NCBI GenBank assembly: GCA_017561825.1
Contig: JAFZBK010000017.1
Span: 1-42,005 of the forward strand
DNA length: 42,005 nucleotides
Direction: 5' to 3'
DNA from: Prevotella sp.
GTDB lineage: Bacteria > Bacteroidota > Bacteroidia > Bacteroidales > Bacteroidaceae
The notes beneath the pieces are model-generated. The model saw only the letters and a list, made by a program, of their open reading frames with translations, ran no database searches and was not told the DNA's origin. The translations under genes and the position numbers were made by a program. Positions 1 to 8,016 of the stretch are shown here, piece after piece (the stretch's first letter is position 1; each line of letters opens with the position of its first letter).

Positions 1-627
1 ATCGGTTACGGCGGTCTCGACCACGTGATTGCTTCTGGTGAGGACGTGAACATCCTCGTGCTCGATACTGAGGTTTACTCTAACACTGGTGGTCAGGCCT
101 CTAAGGCTACTCCGCTTGGTGCTATTGCTCAGTTCGCTGCTCAAGGTAAGCGCATCCGCAAGAAGGATCTGGGTATGATTGCCACCACATACGGTTATGT
201 CTATGTTGCTCAGATCGCTATGGGTGCTGACCACGCTCAGTGCTTGAAGGCTATCCGCGAGGCTGAGGCATGGCACGGACCATCAATCGTTATCGCTTAC
301 GCTCCCTGTATCAACCACGGTCTGAAGGCCAAGGGCGGTATGGGTAAGAGTCAGGCAGAGGAGAAGAAGGCCGTGGCTTGTGGCTACTGGCACCTCTGGC
401 GTTACAACCCCGCCCTCATCGAGGAAGGAAAGAATCCGTTCAGTCTCGACTCCAAGGAGCCTAACTGGGCTGACTTCCACGACTTCCTGCTGGGTGAGGT
501 TCGTTACCTCTCTGTCAAGAAGGCTTATCCCAACGAGGCCGAAGAACTCTTCGCAGAGGCTCAGCGCATGGCACAGCTCCGTTACAAGAGCTATGTTCGC
601 AAGACGCAAGAGGATTGGAGCGAGTAA
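1..627 (+). CDS. nifJ: pyruvate:ferredoxin (flavodoxin) oxidoreductase, C-terminal part
   Basis: The reading frame is open from the first base, so this is the 3' end (208 residues) of a gene that starts outside the window. The enzyme oxidatively decarboxylates pyruvate to acetyl-CoA and passes electrons to ferredoxin in the cytoplasm. The visible part is the end of the thiamine-diphosphate-binding domain: it opens with IGYGGLDHVIASGEDVN and the conserved EVYSNTGGQASKATP stretch, followed by the GMIATTYGYVYVAQ and PSIVIAYAPCINHG stretches typical of the single-chain enzyme. The stop TAA is at 625-627 and a hairpin follows at 657-690. Reduced ferredoxin from this enzyme is the expected substrate of the Rnf complex at 19850-25033. 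The family assignment is secure; only the 5' portion is missing. Confidence 0.96.
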   Translation: MGYGGLDHVIASGEDVNILVLDTEVYSNTGGQASKATPLGAIAQFAAQGKRIRKKDLGMIATTYGYVYVAQIAMGADHAQCLKAIREAEAWHGPSIVIAYAPCINHGLKAKGGMGKSQAEEKKAVACGYWHLWRYNPALIEEGKNPFSLDSKEPNWADFHDFLLGEVRYLSVKKAYPNEAEELFAEAQRMAQLRYKSYVRKTQEDWSE

Positions 628-656
628 ACGTAATGCCATGAGCATTCAATCATGTA

Positions 657-690
657 TTACAGGGGATACGCTATCGTGTGTCCCCTGTAA
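657..690 (+). terminator. hairpin terminator after nifJ
   Basis: Perfect 10-bp inverted repeat, TTACAGGGGA at 657-666 and TCCCCTGTAA at 681-690, with a 14-nt loop. It lies 30 bp after the nifJ stop. There is no long T run behind it, only TCTTACTTTG, which itself resembles a promoter -7 box for the next gene. Confidence 0.7.
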
Positions 691-692
691 TC

Positions 693-700
693 TTACTTTG
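693..700 (+). promoter_or_regulatory. possible -7 box for the xylanase gene
   Basis: TTACTTTG differs from the Bacteroidota -7 consensus TAnnTTTG at one position and sits 26 bp before the ATG at 727. No TTTG is seen 19-21 bp upstream, where the nifJ terminator lies instead, so this is a weak call. Confidence 0.4.
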
Positions 701-726
701 CACACACAATTAATACGAAAAGCTAT

Positions 727-2574
727 ATGAAATTAAAAACACTCTTAGTAATGTTTGCCGTTAGTCTTGCTACTACGGCTTTAGCACAAGAGAAATTCGA
801 GTTGGGCAAGCCTAACGATGACAATTATCGTTACTTGGACGAATACAAGGCACTCAAGGAGTACATCGATGCTGAGAAGTACCCCAATTTCAAATTGGGT
901 ATTGCTACCGAGAACCTCGACAACTCCCTGGTCAAGAACATGATTAGTAAAAACGCCAACGAGACCGTTGCAGGCAACGCCATGAAGATGGCCAGTTGCG
1001 TGGATGGCAATGGCAACATGAATTTCAATAATGTAAAGAAGTTCGTAACTGCCGCCACTAATGCCGGCATCAGCGTCTATGGCCATACCCTCGCCTGGCA
1101 CTCGCAGCAACCCAACGGTTGGCTGAGAAAACTCCTCGCTGACAAGCCAGATCCTTCTGCTGGAGAGGTATGGTCAGAGATCGCCAGCAAGGATTTCCGC
1201 AAAAACAAGAGCGTGGGCTGGCATTCCAGTGAAACTGATTACGGCTATTCTCTTAGTTATGATGCCAACGACGGTCTCATTGTCCATTGCACCAAGATGA
1301 ACACCAACTCATGGGACGTGCAGTTCCTGGCCATGACCGACATTCCCACCACCGTAGGCAAAACCTACAAGATGACGATGACAGTAAAAGGCACGGACAA
1401 TGGAAAACTGCATACTAAACTGGGCGACTGGAGCAATGGCGAATATCCTGATGTTTCTTTCACCACAGAATGGCAGGAGGTGGAGATGACCTATACGGCA
1501 GCCGTTGAGAGCAGCTTCTTCATGCTCCAATGCGGCGACTTCGTAGGCGACATCTATATCAGAGAAATCAAGTTCGAGGGCTATACGAACGACAAGACTA
1601 TCCCTCTCACTGCTGAGGAACGTCATGACACCCTCGTCTATGCCATGGACAAGTGGATCAAGAGCATGATGGAAGCCTGCGACGGCAAGGTGAAGGCCTG
1701 GGATCTCGTGAATGAAGCGATTGGCGGTGGTGGTAATGACGGCTCAGGAAACTACGAGCTGCAGCACTCCGAGGGCTATAAGAGTGGTACATGGGATGTA
1801 GGTGGCGACGCCTTCTACTGGCAGGATTACATGGGCGACCTCGATTACGTTCGTCAGGCCTGTCGTCTGGCCCGTAAGTATGGTCCTGAAGACATCAAGC
1901 TCTTCATCAACGACTACAACCTTGAATCCGACTGGGACGACAACAAGAAGGTAAAGAGCCTTGTCAACTGGATCAAGAAATGGGAGTCTGATGGTGTGAC
2001 CAAGATCGACGGAATCGGTACGCAGATGCATATCTCGTGCTATGAGGATGAAACGATTCTGAACAGTATCAAGAAGCACATCACCCAAATGTTCCAGATT
2101 ATTGCCAACAGCGGAAAGCTCTGTCGTGTCAGCGAAATGGACATGGGGTATGTACGCGGAAACAACAGATGGGGAAGCTCCATCAAGACCAGTCAGATGA
2201 CCGAAGCCGAGCACATGAAGATGGCCGACTTCTACGAGTGGATCATCAAGGAGTATTTCCGCATCATTCCGCCCGAGCAGCAGTGGGGCATCTGCCAGTG
2301 GTGTGCTACGGATGCACCTTCCAACAGCGGATGGCGCGGGGGCGAGCCTGTAGGAATTTGGGACAGCAACTACTACCGTAAGCATGTCTATGCAGGTTTC
2401 GTTCGCGGACTGAATGGCGGTGAGCCAACAGCCATCAGCAGCAGTGTGGCAGACAAATCCATCGACACCTCGAAGGGCATCTATAACCTCAACGGTGTGC
2501 GCATGCAAACAACATCTCTTGATGAACTCCCCTCAGGCCTTTACATCGTGAATGGCAAGAAGGTGGTCAAATAA
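727..2574 (+). CDS. secreted GH10 endo-1,4-beta-xylanase with an inserted carbohydrate-binding module and T9SS tail
   Basis: Hydrolyses internal beta-1,4 links of xylan outside the cell. Signal peptide is residues 1-20 (cleavage after ALA, before QEKF). The GH10 barrel begins near residue 50 (KLGIATEN, HTLAWHSQ at 120-127), is interrupted by a roughly 135-residue beta-rich insert (about 148-286) that resembles CBM4/9/22-type modules (VGKTYKMTMTVKG, FFMLQCGDF), and resumes near 290. The acid/base is E330 in WDLVNEA and the nucleophile E470 in VSEMDM. Interrupted GH10 domains of this kind are known from rumen Prevotella xylanases. The end (about 580-615), IYNLNGVRMQ...GLYIVNGKKVVK, is a T9SS-type sorting tail. 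The gene stands alone between nifJ and a membrane-tethered regulator. Xylanase function is secure; linkage specificity cannot be read from sequence. Confidence 0.95.
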   Translation: MKLKTLLVMFAVSLATTALAQEKFELGKPNDDNYRYLDEYKALKEYIDAEKYPNFKLGIATENLDNSLVKNMISKNANETVAGNAMKMASCVDGNGNMNFNNVKKFVTAATNAGISVYGHTLAWHSQQPNGWLRKLLADKPDPSAGEVWSEIASKDFRKNKSVGWHSSETDYGYSLSYDANDGLIVHCTKMNTNSWDVQFLAMTDIPTTVGKTYKMTMTVKGTDNGKLHTKLGDWSNGEYPDVSFTTEWQEVEMTYTAAVESSFFMLQCGDFVGDIYIREIKFEGYTNDKTIPLTAEERHDTLVYAMDKWIKSMMEACDGKVKAWDLVNEAIGGGGNDGSGNYELQHSEGYKSGTWDVGGDAFYWQDYMGDLDYVRQACRLARKYGPEDIKLFINDYNLESDWDDNKKVKSLVNWIKKWESDGVTKIDGIGTQMHISCYEDETILNSIKKHITQMFQIIANSGKLCRVSEMDMGYVRGNNRWGSSIKTSQMTEAEHMKMADFYEWIIKEYFRIIPPEQQWGICQWCATDAPSNSGWRGGEPVGIWDSNYYRKHVYAGFVRGLNGGEPTAISSSVADKSIDTSKGIYNLNGVRMQTTSLDELPSGLYIVNGKKVVK

Positions 2575-2612
2575 ATGTTTGGCACATTACTACTACAATA
2601 CAAAAAAAGTAG

Positions 2613-2620
2613 TATATTTG
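2613..2620 (+). promoter_or_regulatory. -7 box of the winged-helix regulator gene
   Basis: TATATTTG matches TAnnTTTG exactly, 31 bp before the ATG at 2652. It overlaps the right arm of a 7-bp inverted repeat (TACTACT at 2588-2594, AGTAGTA at 2608-2614). No TTTG is seen at the usual -33 distance. Confidence 0.6.
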
Positions 2621-2651
2621 CACTCAGAAACGAATCAATGACAGAACAAAT

Positions 2652-3353
2652 ATGAAACAACAACATGCCGTGGTGGTGCTCTTTGCACTGATTATCGCCT
2701 CCAGTATGACTAGTCTGGGGAGTTATCGCTGTACCAGTCAACGGGTTTGTTACGATATGGAACGGGCTCTTGCCCTCACGATGCAGCAACAGCAGAGTGA
2801 TGTGATCAGTCAGGATACCATCCGAACATTCAACAGTCATCTGCAGATTGCCGAACTGCGAGGTAAGGCCACCATTGCCGTAGATGCCCAAGGACAGCAG
2901 TTCAAGGCTTACGCCCACTGTTCTGAAGCCACTATCTTCAGCTTGTCCGACCAACGTCCTGCTACAATATTGTGGGTCATCACGGGCTGCTGGTTCATGT
3001 TTGTGTGTTACCGTCATAGACAGAAGATCATCACCCAACCACTTGCACTGAATACGGTGGGGAAAGGTTATGGTGGACTGTTCTATTCGGATACTGACAA
3101 TCGTTTCTATGCTACTGATGGTGATATGGTTCAACTCACGCCCATGCAGCATCACTTAATGGAGATGTTCTTCCAGTCACCTTCACATTCGCTGACAAAA
3201 ACGGAAATCTGTGATGCGCTGTGGCCCAAGAAACCTGATGCCAATGATACACTTTACACGCTCATCAGACGACTAAAGCCTGTAATTGAACAGCATTCAG
3301 ACCTAAAAATCGAATCAGACCGCAGTAAGGCATACCGTTTGGTAATCAGGTAG
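2652..3353 (+). CDS. membrane-tethered OmpR/PhoB-type winged-helix regulator
   Basis: 233 residues. Residues 6-24 form a hydrophobic helix, 25-103 a polar segment predicted to lie in the periplasm, 104-120 a second hydrophobic helix followed by the positively charged YRHRQK, and 140-233 a C-terminal winged-helix domain (QLTPMQHHLMEMF, KTEICDALW, NDTLYTLIRRLKPVI) of the Trans_Reg_C type. The charge pattern puts both ends in the cytoplasm, so the periplasmic loop could sense and the C-terminal domain bind DNA, broadly like ToxR/CadC but with the DNA-binding domain at the other end and two helices. There is no phospho-receiver domain. An outer-membrane receptor gene follows 106 bp later, preceded by 11-bp tandem repeats that suit an OmpR-type protein. 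Target and signal are inferred, not known. Confidence 0.82.
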   Translation: MKQQHAVVVLFALIIASSMTSLGSYRCTSQRVCYDMERALALTMQQQQSDVISQDTIRTFNSHLQIAELRGKATIAVDAQGQQFKAYAHCSEATIFSLSDQRPATILWVITGCWFMFVCYRHRQKIITQPLALNTVGKGYGGLFYSDTDNRFYATDGDMVQLTPMQHHLMEMFFQSPSHSLTKTEICDALWPKKPDANDTLYTLIRRLKPVIEQHSDLKIESDRSKAYRLVIR

Positions 3354-3404
3354 ATAGACAAATGACAGGAGAATGACCATGAATTGTCAGACAAATGTCA
3401 GACA
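3350..3404 (+). promoter_or_regulatory. five tandem 11-bp repeats, likely winged-helix binding sites
   Basis: Five successive 11-bp units: GTAGATAGACA (3350-3360), AATGACAGGAG (3361-3371), AATGACCATGA (3372-3382), ATTGTCAGACA (3383-3393), AATGTCAGACA (3394-3404); approximate consensus AATGWCAGACA. An 11-bp period is one helical turn and is typical of OmpR/PhoB-family dimers bound in tandem. The array ends 29 bp before the -7 box at 3434 and overlaps the stop codon of the regulator gene. Confidence 0.7.
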
Positions 3405-3433
3405 GTTTTCTCCTCCCCTACAATATCTCTTCA

Positions 3434-3441
3434 TACTTTTG
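3434..3441 (+). promoter_or_regulatory. -7 box of the outer-membrane receptor gene
   Basis: TACTTTTG matches TAnnTTTG exactly, 18 bp before the ATG at 3460. The -33 region has no TTTG, which fits a promoter that needs an activator bound at the repeats directly upstream. Confidence 0.68.
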
Positions 3442-3459
3442 CAGTAAAAAAGCAAAGAT

Positions 3460-5514
3460 ATGAAGAGATTTTTATTTATGTCATTAGTTGTAGGCTGTAT
3501 GACAGCTGCGGCTCAAGACAATGGTGAACAGCAGGGATTGGAGAAAAGTGTCACGCTCGACGAGGTGACAGTGAAGGCGGCACGCACTGTTCAGCGTATT
3601 GACGGACTGCGCATCTATCCTTCCAAACAACAGATTGAAGCATCGTCGAATGGCTATTCCCTGTTGGCGAAGCTCTCCCTACCCCACATCCGTGTTGACG
3701 AGGCGATGAGCAGTATTACGGCACTGACCAACCAGGGAGCCGTTCAGGTACGCATCAATGATGTGGTGGCTTCGCGTGATGATCTGCTGACGCTCGACAT
3801 GCAGGGCATTGATCATATTGAGTTTATCGACAATCCCGGCATCCGCTACGGAAAGGATATAGCTTACATCATCAATATCAAGGTGAAGAAAGCCGTGAGC
3901 GGATATGTCATAGGTTCACAACTCACCAACACCCTAACTACCGTCAACGGCAGCGAATCGCTTTTCGGTAAAGTAAACCACGGGCGCAGTGAGTTCGCCT
4001 TGAACTATTCGCTCGACTATCATCATTTCAATGGCTTGGCGTATGAGGCAAAATCTTCGTATCACCTGGAGAATGGCGATGTGATGACCATGAACCGGCG
4101 CAGTGTGAGCAGTCGTAACATGAACCTCAGTCATCTGGCCCAGCTCACCTATAGTCTCAGTGACAGCAGTTATGTGTTGCAAGTCAAGCTTAAAGGTAAT
4201 ACAGACATCCGTCCTCAGCGGAGTGAAGCAACGATGTTGTTCAATGGGATCCCCTACGAAGACCACACCAGTTCACGCAACAGTTCACCTTCGCTGGATA
4301 TCTATTATCATCAGGACTTCCTCCAGCATCAGTCGTTAACGGCGAATGTGGTAGGAACTTCCATCAAGACCAAGGGTGAGGAAATCAACAACGAAGGTAA
4401 TGATTACAGGTATTCCACCAACGGACAGACCTACAGTCTGTGGAGCGAAGCCATCTATGAGAACCGCTTGAAGCCCTTCACCCTTTCCACAGGCTTGCAA
4501 ATCACCCAACGGTACAGTCATAACGTCTATCAAGGGGATGCAGAGGCAGAAAACAATATGCACACTTCCGACGCGTATCTCTTCTCGCAACTGAAAGGGA
4601 ATCTCGGACAACTCAGTTATATGGGCGGATTGGGAGTCAGCAGAAGGTATTACCGTCAGGCGGACACCCAACAGCACTTCTGGCTGTTCAGACCCAAGAT
4701 GACAGTCAGCTACCCACTGACAAACAGCTTAAAACTGAAATACGATTTCGAAATCTCCCAGCACACCTCGCAGATTGCACTCGTCAGTGATGTGCGTATC
4801 AAGATGAATTCCATGGAGACCATCCTCGGTAATCCTGAGATTCATCCTAACCGCATGACCTCCCATCAACTCTTGCTCTCCTACTCCACTCCTCGGTTTA
4901 CATCCGAACTGCAAGGCTACTACCGTATCAACAGTCATTGCAACCTGGAGAAATACATTCGCAAGGACGGTCATTTCTACCAGACGCAAACCAATGCGGA
5001 TAACGAGTGTAGCTTCTTCTATTTCGAGAGTTACAACCAATGGGACATCATCCCAGATAAACTGACGGGCACCATCTACGGTGGCATCTATCGTTTTTAT
5101 AATATTGGCGAGGACTACACCCATACCTATACATCCTTCAACGGAGGCTGTTCGTTGCAAGCTTATCTGAACCGTTGGACGTTAGGTGCCTATGCCGACA
5201 ATGGCTGGAACTTCATGGAAGGCGAGCATCGCGGTCATCAGGCTCCTGCTTGGTACTTCACAGCTTCCTACCGGATGAGTGATACCCTCACCCTCTCGCT
5301 CTTTGCCCAGCATCCTTTCAGTCAGCATCCCCTTACCAACAAGACCGAAGTGGTGAGTCGTTATGTTCAGAAGGAGATTACACAACGTTGTCGTGACTAT
5401 GGTAATATGCTTACGCTGAAACTATCCTGGCGTCTTAACCATGGTCGTAAATACCGCGACATCCAGCGCACCATGAACCACAGTGATCAAGAAACGGGGA
5501 TTCTATCTAAGTAA
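3460..5514 (+). CDS. outer-membrane beta-barrel protein with TonB-receptor-like plug
   Basis: 684 residues. Signal peptide 1-18 (MKRFLFMSLVVGCMTAAAQ). Residues 30-145 resemble a reduced plug domain (VTLDEVTVKAARTVQRIDG, MQGIDHIEFIDNPGIRYG), and the remainder alternates polar and aromatic residues as expected for a barrel of the OMP_b-brl_3 (TonB-receptor-like) group. It lacks the N-terminal carboxypeptidase-regulatory-like domain found in the other receptor in this window (8609-10660) and no obvious TonB box is seen. It probably transports or senses a ligand across the outer membrane; no SusD-like partner lies next to it. The adjacent membrane-tethered regulator and 11-bp repeat array suggest dedicated control. 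The ligand cannot be told. Confidence 0.82.
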   Translation: MKRFLFMSLVVGCMTAAAQDNGEQQGLEKSVTLDEVTVKAARTVQRIDGLRIYPSKQQIEASSNGYSLLAKLSLPHIRVDEAMSSITALTNQGAVQVRINDVVASRDDLLTLDMQGIDHIEFIDNPGIRYGKDIAYIINIKVKKAVSGYVIGSQLTNTLTTVNGSESLFGKVNHGRSEFALNYSLDYHHFNGLAYEAKSSYHLENGDVMTMNRRSVSSRNMNLSHLAQLTYSLSDSSYVLQVKLKGNTDIRPQRSEATMLFNGIPYEDHTSSRNSSPSLDIYYHQDFLQHQSLTANVVGTSIKTKGEEINNEGNDYRYSTNGQTYSLWSEAIYENRLKPFTLSTGLQITQRYSHNVYQGDAEAENNMHTSDAYLFSQLKGNLGQLSYMGGLGVSRRYYRQADTQQHFWLFRPKMTVSYPLTNSLKLKYDFEISQHTSQIALVSDVRIKMNSMETILGNPEIHPNRMTSHQLLLSYSTPRFTSELQGYYRINSHCNLEKYIRKDGHFYQTQTNADNECSFFYFESYNQWDIIPDKLTGTIYGGIYRFYNIGEDYTHTYTSFNGGCSLQAYLNRWTLGAYADNGWNFMEGEHRGHQAPAWYFTASYRMSDTLTLSLFAQHPFSQHPLTNKTEVVSRYVQKEITQRCRDYGNMLTLKLSWRLNHGRKYRDIQRTMNHSDQETGILSK

Positions 5515-5532
5515 CAAGGAAGGAACAGGGAG

Positions 5533-5635
5533 TTCCCAACATGGGAATAAAATGTTCCCAACATGGGAATAAAGAGTTCCCAACATGGGAATAAAGAGTT
5601 CCCAACATGGGAACAGAGTATTCCCAACATGGGAA
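5533..5635. repeat. five tandem 22-bp repeats, each with a 15-bp palindrome
   Basis: TTCCCAACATGGGAA occurs at 5533, 5555, 5577, 5599 and 5621, exactly 22 bp apart, separated by AT-rich 7-bp linkers (TAAAATG, TAAAGAG, CAGAGTA). Each unit can fold into a small hairpin. The array lies between two convergent genes. Confidence 0.9.
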
Positions 5636-5644
5636 TACTCTGTT
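5612..5644. terminator. 33-bp perfect inverted repeat between convergent genes
   Basis: The last 22-bp unit is extended on both sides (ACAGAGTA before, TACTCTGT after) into an inverted repeat spanning 5612-5644. It lies about 100 bp after the receptor stop and 28 bp after the M56 gene stop on the other strand, so it probably ends transcription from both sides. Confidence 0.65.
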
Positions 5645-5672
5645 TCTGACTTAAAAACACTTTGATACAAAC

Positions 5673-7577
5673 CTACTGTTCTTTCTTTTTCGTGTAGATG
5701 CGGATGCTCTTTTTTGAATCATCCTTCTCATCTTTGACTATATTGATACGTTCAATGATTTTAGGATCAACCTCGTTTAACTTTTCTGTTTCAACCACTT
5801 TATCATCAACATACACGATGATTTCCTTAGGATCGACATTACCAAAGAAGCGTAAGCCCTTGGTTACAGCAACAACATCCTCTAGATTTTTCGCCTTTTT
5901 CTCTTTCTCTACATACGTCACGCTTCCCTTGAATTTTCTTTCGTCGGGAGTAAAGGTACCTGATGCTTCGTTGGGAGTATAGGAACCTGTCACGTTATGG
6001 GTGCTCTTAGCAGGTGTTGCGCGATCTAGCCGGAAGATGACAGGTACAACGTATTTCGTATTGACTGGTTCTCCATTTTGTTTGCCTGGAGTCCATTTGG
6101 GCATGCCATTGACAACACGTAGAGCCTCAGCATCAAATGCGGGATGAACTGACTTCGCCACTTTGGCATTGCTGACGGAACCGTCTTTCTCAACGACGAA
6201 CGACACAATCACCCTTCCTTGAACAGACGATTCCTCATCAGGCCATTTGATATTGTTCCTGATATATTCCATCAGTGCTTGCGTTCCACCAGGGAACTCA
6301 GGCATGGTCTCGGGAACATCATACACCTTAGAAGATTTATCATTACCATCAGATGCGCCAAAGGCAACAATATTCGTACCTTTCTCTTCTATCACCTCTT
6401 TGGTGATCTTCACCTCCTTCACATTGGTAACAACGGTAAAACGTACCGTAGAGCCAAGCGGAGCATTCAAAGTGATGGTTCCATCATTGTCTGTCTCGGC
6501 TGTCTGTATGACTTTACCATTCTGGATCACCTCAACAGGTACACCAGCAATGGAAGAGTTCTCTGGTGAAAACACAGCCTTGAACTTGACAGGATTGCTG
6601 TCATCCGTGACCTGAATCTGCTGATTACCCACTTTAATGGTTGTGTTCTTCTTACCTTTCTTCACGGGTTCCTGCTTCTGCGGACCGTCATAGACATAGT
6701 CGATAACGGTACGTGCATTGAGAGCCAGGGCAATACCCACGATGGGAACAAGTGCGAATAGCTTCAATAAGCTGGTTCGGTTAGATTTCTTATGTAACAT
6801 CATATTGATTCGGTTTTTGAGGGTACTATGACTGATACCGTTAGCAAGGGAGTACCCGCCGATGCCTGCGGCCTTCGAGATTAATAGATATTGATATTGA
6901 CGCGCATTAATCCCTTGAGAGAGTACCTCACCGTCAGCCTCGTATTCATGGATGGCACGAAGATCCATACGTAGCATCCACATGGCAGGATTGAACCATT
7001 GGAGAGCAGTGAGTAGGTCAACGAAGAGCAAGTCCCAGGAATGTCTGAGACGGATATGTCCTCGTTCATGAGTGAGGATGGCTGCATCTTGTGCCTCATA
7101 GTCACTACGGTTCATCACGATATAGTGCATCCAACTGAAGGGTGACAGTTCTGTGTTACCGGTCACACAGATAACTGTACCGTCTTCTTGCAGATGTTTC
7201 TCGCTTCGACGGATAAGCAATTGAATTCTGATTATCGACACGAAGGTGTGTACCAACGTGATCAGCATACCTATAATAAATAGGTAAGGTAGGACGGATG
7301 ACAGACTGAAAGAGGCTTGTTCTTCGGATGGCAAATCCGTTACAACAGTCTCGTTCATAGCCAGTTCACCAAACTGATTCAACTCATAATCCACCATCAC
7401 TGTCTTGTGCATGGTAAACACACACAGCGGCAGCACAAACGAGGCCACAGCCGTAGTCAACAGCACCAGGCGATTCACACGGTGGTATGTTTCGTGGGCC
7501 AGCATCAGACGGTAGAACATGTAGAATACCGCGATGAGCACAGCTACCTTTACGTCGTATATCAGAAAATCCATCAT
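5673..7577 (-). CDS. BlaR1/MecR1-family M56 membrane metalloprotease with TonB-like C-terminal domain
   Basis: 634 residues. Four hydrophobic helices (about 8-26, 37-56, 95-118, 271-288) surround an M56 zinc-protease domain: HERGH at 170-174 and the zinc-binding glutamate in EYEAD at 211-215. A beta-rich segment follows (about 320-400), then a TonB C-terminal-type domain (430-517; MPEFPGG, GRVIVSFVVEKDGSV, WTPGKQNG), and a last part (574-634; DPKEIIVYVDD, VDPKIIERINIVKDE) that resembles a piece of a receptor plug. M56 proteases of this type sense envelope signals and lead to inactivation of the paired BlaI repressor. The ATG overlaps the blaI stop by 4 bp (ATGA), so the two are translationally coupled. 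The signal is unknown; no beta-lactamase is nearby. Confidence 0.9.
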   Translation of the reverse strand: MMDFLIYDVKVAVLIAVFYMFYRLMLAHETYHRVNRLVLLTTAVASFVLPLCVFTMHKTVMVDYELNQFGELAMNETVVTDLPSEEQASFSLSSVLPYLFIIGMLITLVHTFVSIIRIQLLIRRSEKHLQEDGTVICVTGNTELSPFSWMHYIVMNRSDYEAQDAAILTHERGHIRLRHSWDLLFVDLLTALQWFNPAMWMLRMDLRAIHEYEADGEVLSQGINARQYQYLLISKAAGIGGYSLANGISHSTLKNRINMMLHKKSNRTSLLKLFALVPIVGIALALNARTVIDYVYDGPQKQEPVKKGKKNTTIKVGNQQIQVTDDSNPVKFKAVFSPENSSIAGVPVEVIQNGKVIQTAETDNDGTITLNAPLGSTVRFTVVTNVKEVKITKEVIEEKGTNIVAFGASDGNDKSSKVYDVPETMPEFPGGTQALMEYIRNNIKWPDEESSVQGRVIVSFVVEKDGSVSNAKVAKSVHPAFDAEALRVVNGMPKWTPGKQNGEPVNTKYVVPVIFRLDRATPAKSTHNVTGSYTPNEASGTFTPDERKFKGSVTYVEKEKKAKNLEDVVAVTKGLRFFGNVDPKEIIVYVDDKVVETEKLNEVDPKIIERINIVKDEKDDSKKSIRIYTKKKEQ

Positions 7578-7933
7578 TGCTCTTGTTCGATTTGATTGAT
7601 GAGTTCACGCAGATCTTCCACGCTGATTTTTTCTTCCTTGACAAACGAGGAGACGGCAGAGAGATAGGAATCGTCGAAGTAGTTCTTGATGATACCAGCA
7701 ATTGACTTTCGTCCATACTCTGCTTCAGAGATGAGCGGATAGTACTGGTAGGTATTGCCGAACTGTTTGTGATCGAGGAAACCCTCGCGCTCCAGAATGC
7801 GAACTATCGTAGAGAGCGTGTTGAAGTGAGGGCGAGGCTCGGCGTAATGCTCCTGCAACTCGCGAACAAACATCGGACCGTGTTGCCAATACAGGTCCAT
7901 GATTTCCTTTTCCTTGTTGGTCAGTTTCTTCAT
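7574..7933 (-). CDS. blaI: BlaI/MecI/CopY-family transcriptional repressor
   Basis: 119 residues from the start chosen here (MKKLTNKEKEIMDLYW); the frame stays open 14 codons further upstream to 7975, but family alignment begins at this methionine. It is a winged-helix repressor: the N-terminal half (VRELQEHY, FNTLSTIVRILEREGFLDH) binds DNA and the C-terminal half (SAVSSFVKEEKISVEDLRELINQ) dimerises. It is cut or released on signalling by the M56 protease encoded by the next gene, with which it overlaps by 4 bp. Two dyads AACTAA-N5-TTAGTT upstream are the probable operators, so the pair is likely autoregulated. Confidence 0.92.
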   Translation of the reverse strand: MKKLTNKEKEIMDLYWQHGPMFVRELQEHYAEPRPHFNTLSTIVRILEREGFLDHKQFGNTYQYYPLISEAEYGRKSIAGIIKNYFDDSYLSAVSSFVKEEKISVEDLRELINQIEQEQ

Positions 7934-7985
7934 TGTTAACGGTTTTAAGTTACCTTTTATTGCGTCTTTAATCAATATCTGAGGG

Positions 7986-8016
7986 CAAAGTAACTAAAAC
8001 TTTTCGTTATATACAA
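7986..8016 (-). promoter_or_regulatory. blaI promoter
   Basis: Reading on the reverse strand: TTG at 8016-8014, a 20-bp spacer, then TTACTTTG at 7993-7986 (one mismatch to TAnnTTTG). It is overlapped by operator-like half-sites. Confidence 0.5.

Noticed and set aside
1744-2508. Long reverse-strand open frame (254 codons) opposite the xylanase gene
   Set aside because: It lies wholly opposite a clear GH10 gene with catalytic residues in place; its translation is rich in His/Leu/Val as expected from antisense of GC-rich third positions, with no domain.
5533-5644. CRISPR array
   Set aside because: The repeats are palindromic, 15 bp long, with 7-bp nearly constant linkers; there are no unique spacers of 25-40 bp and no cas genes.
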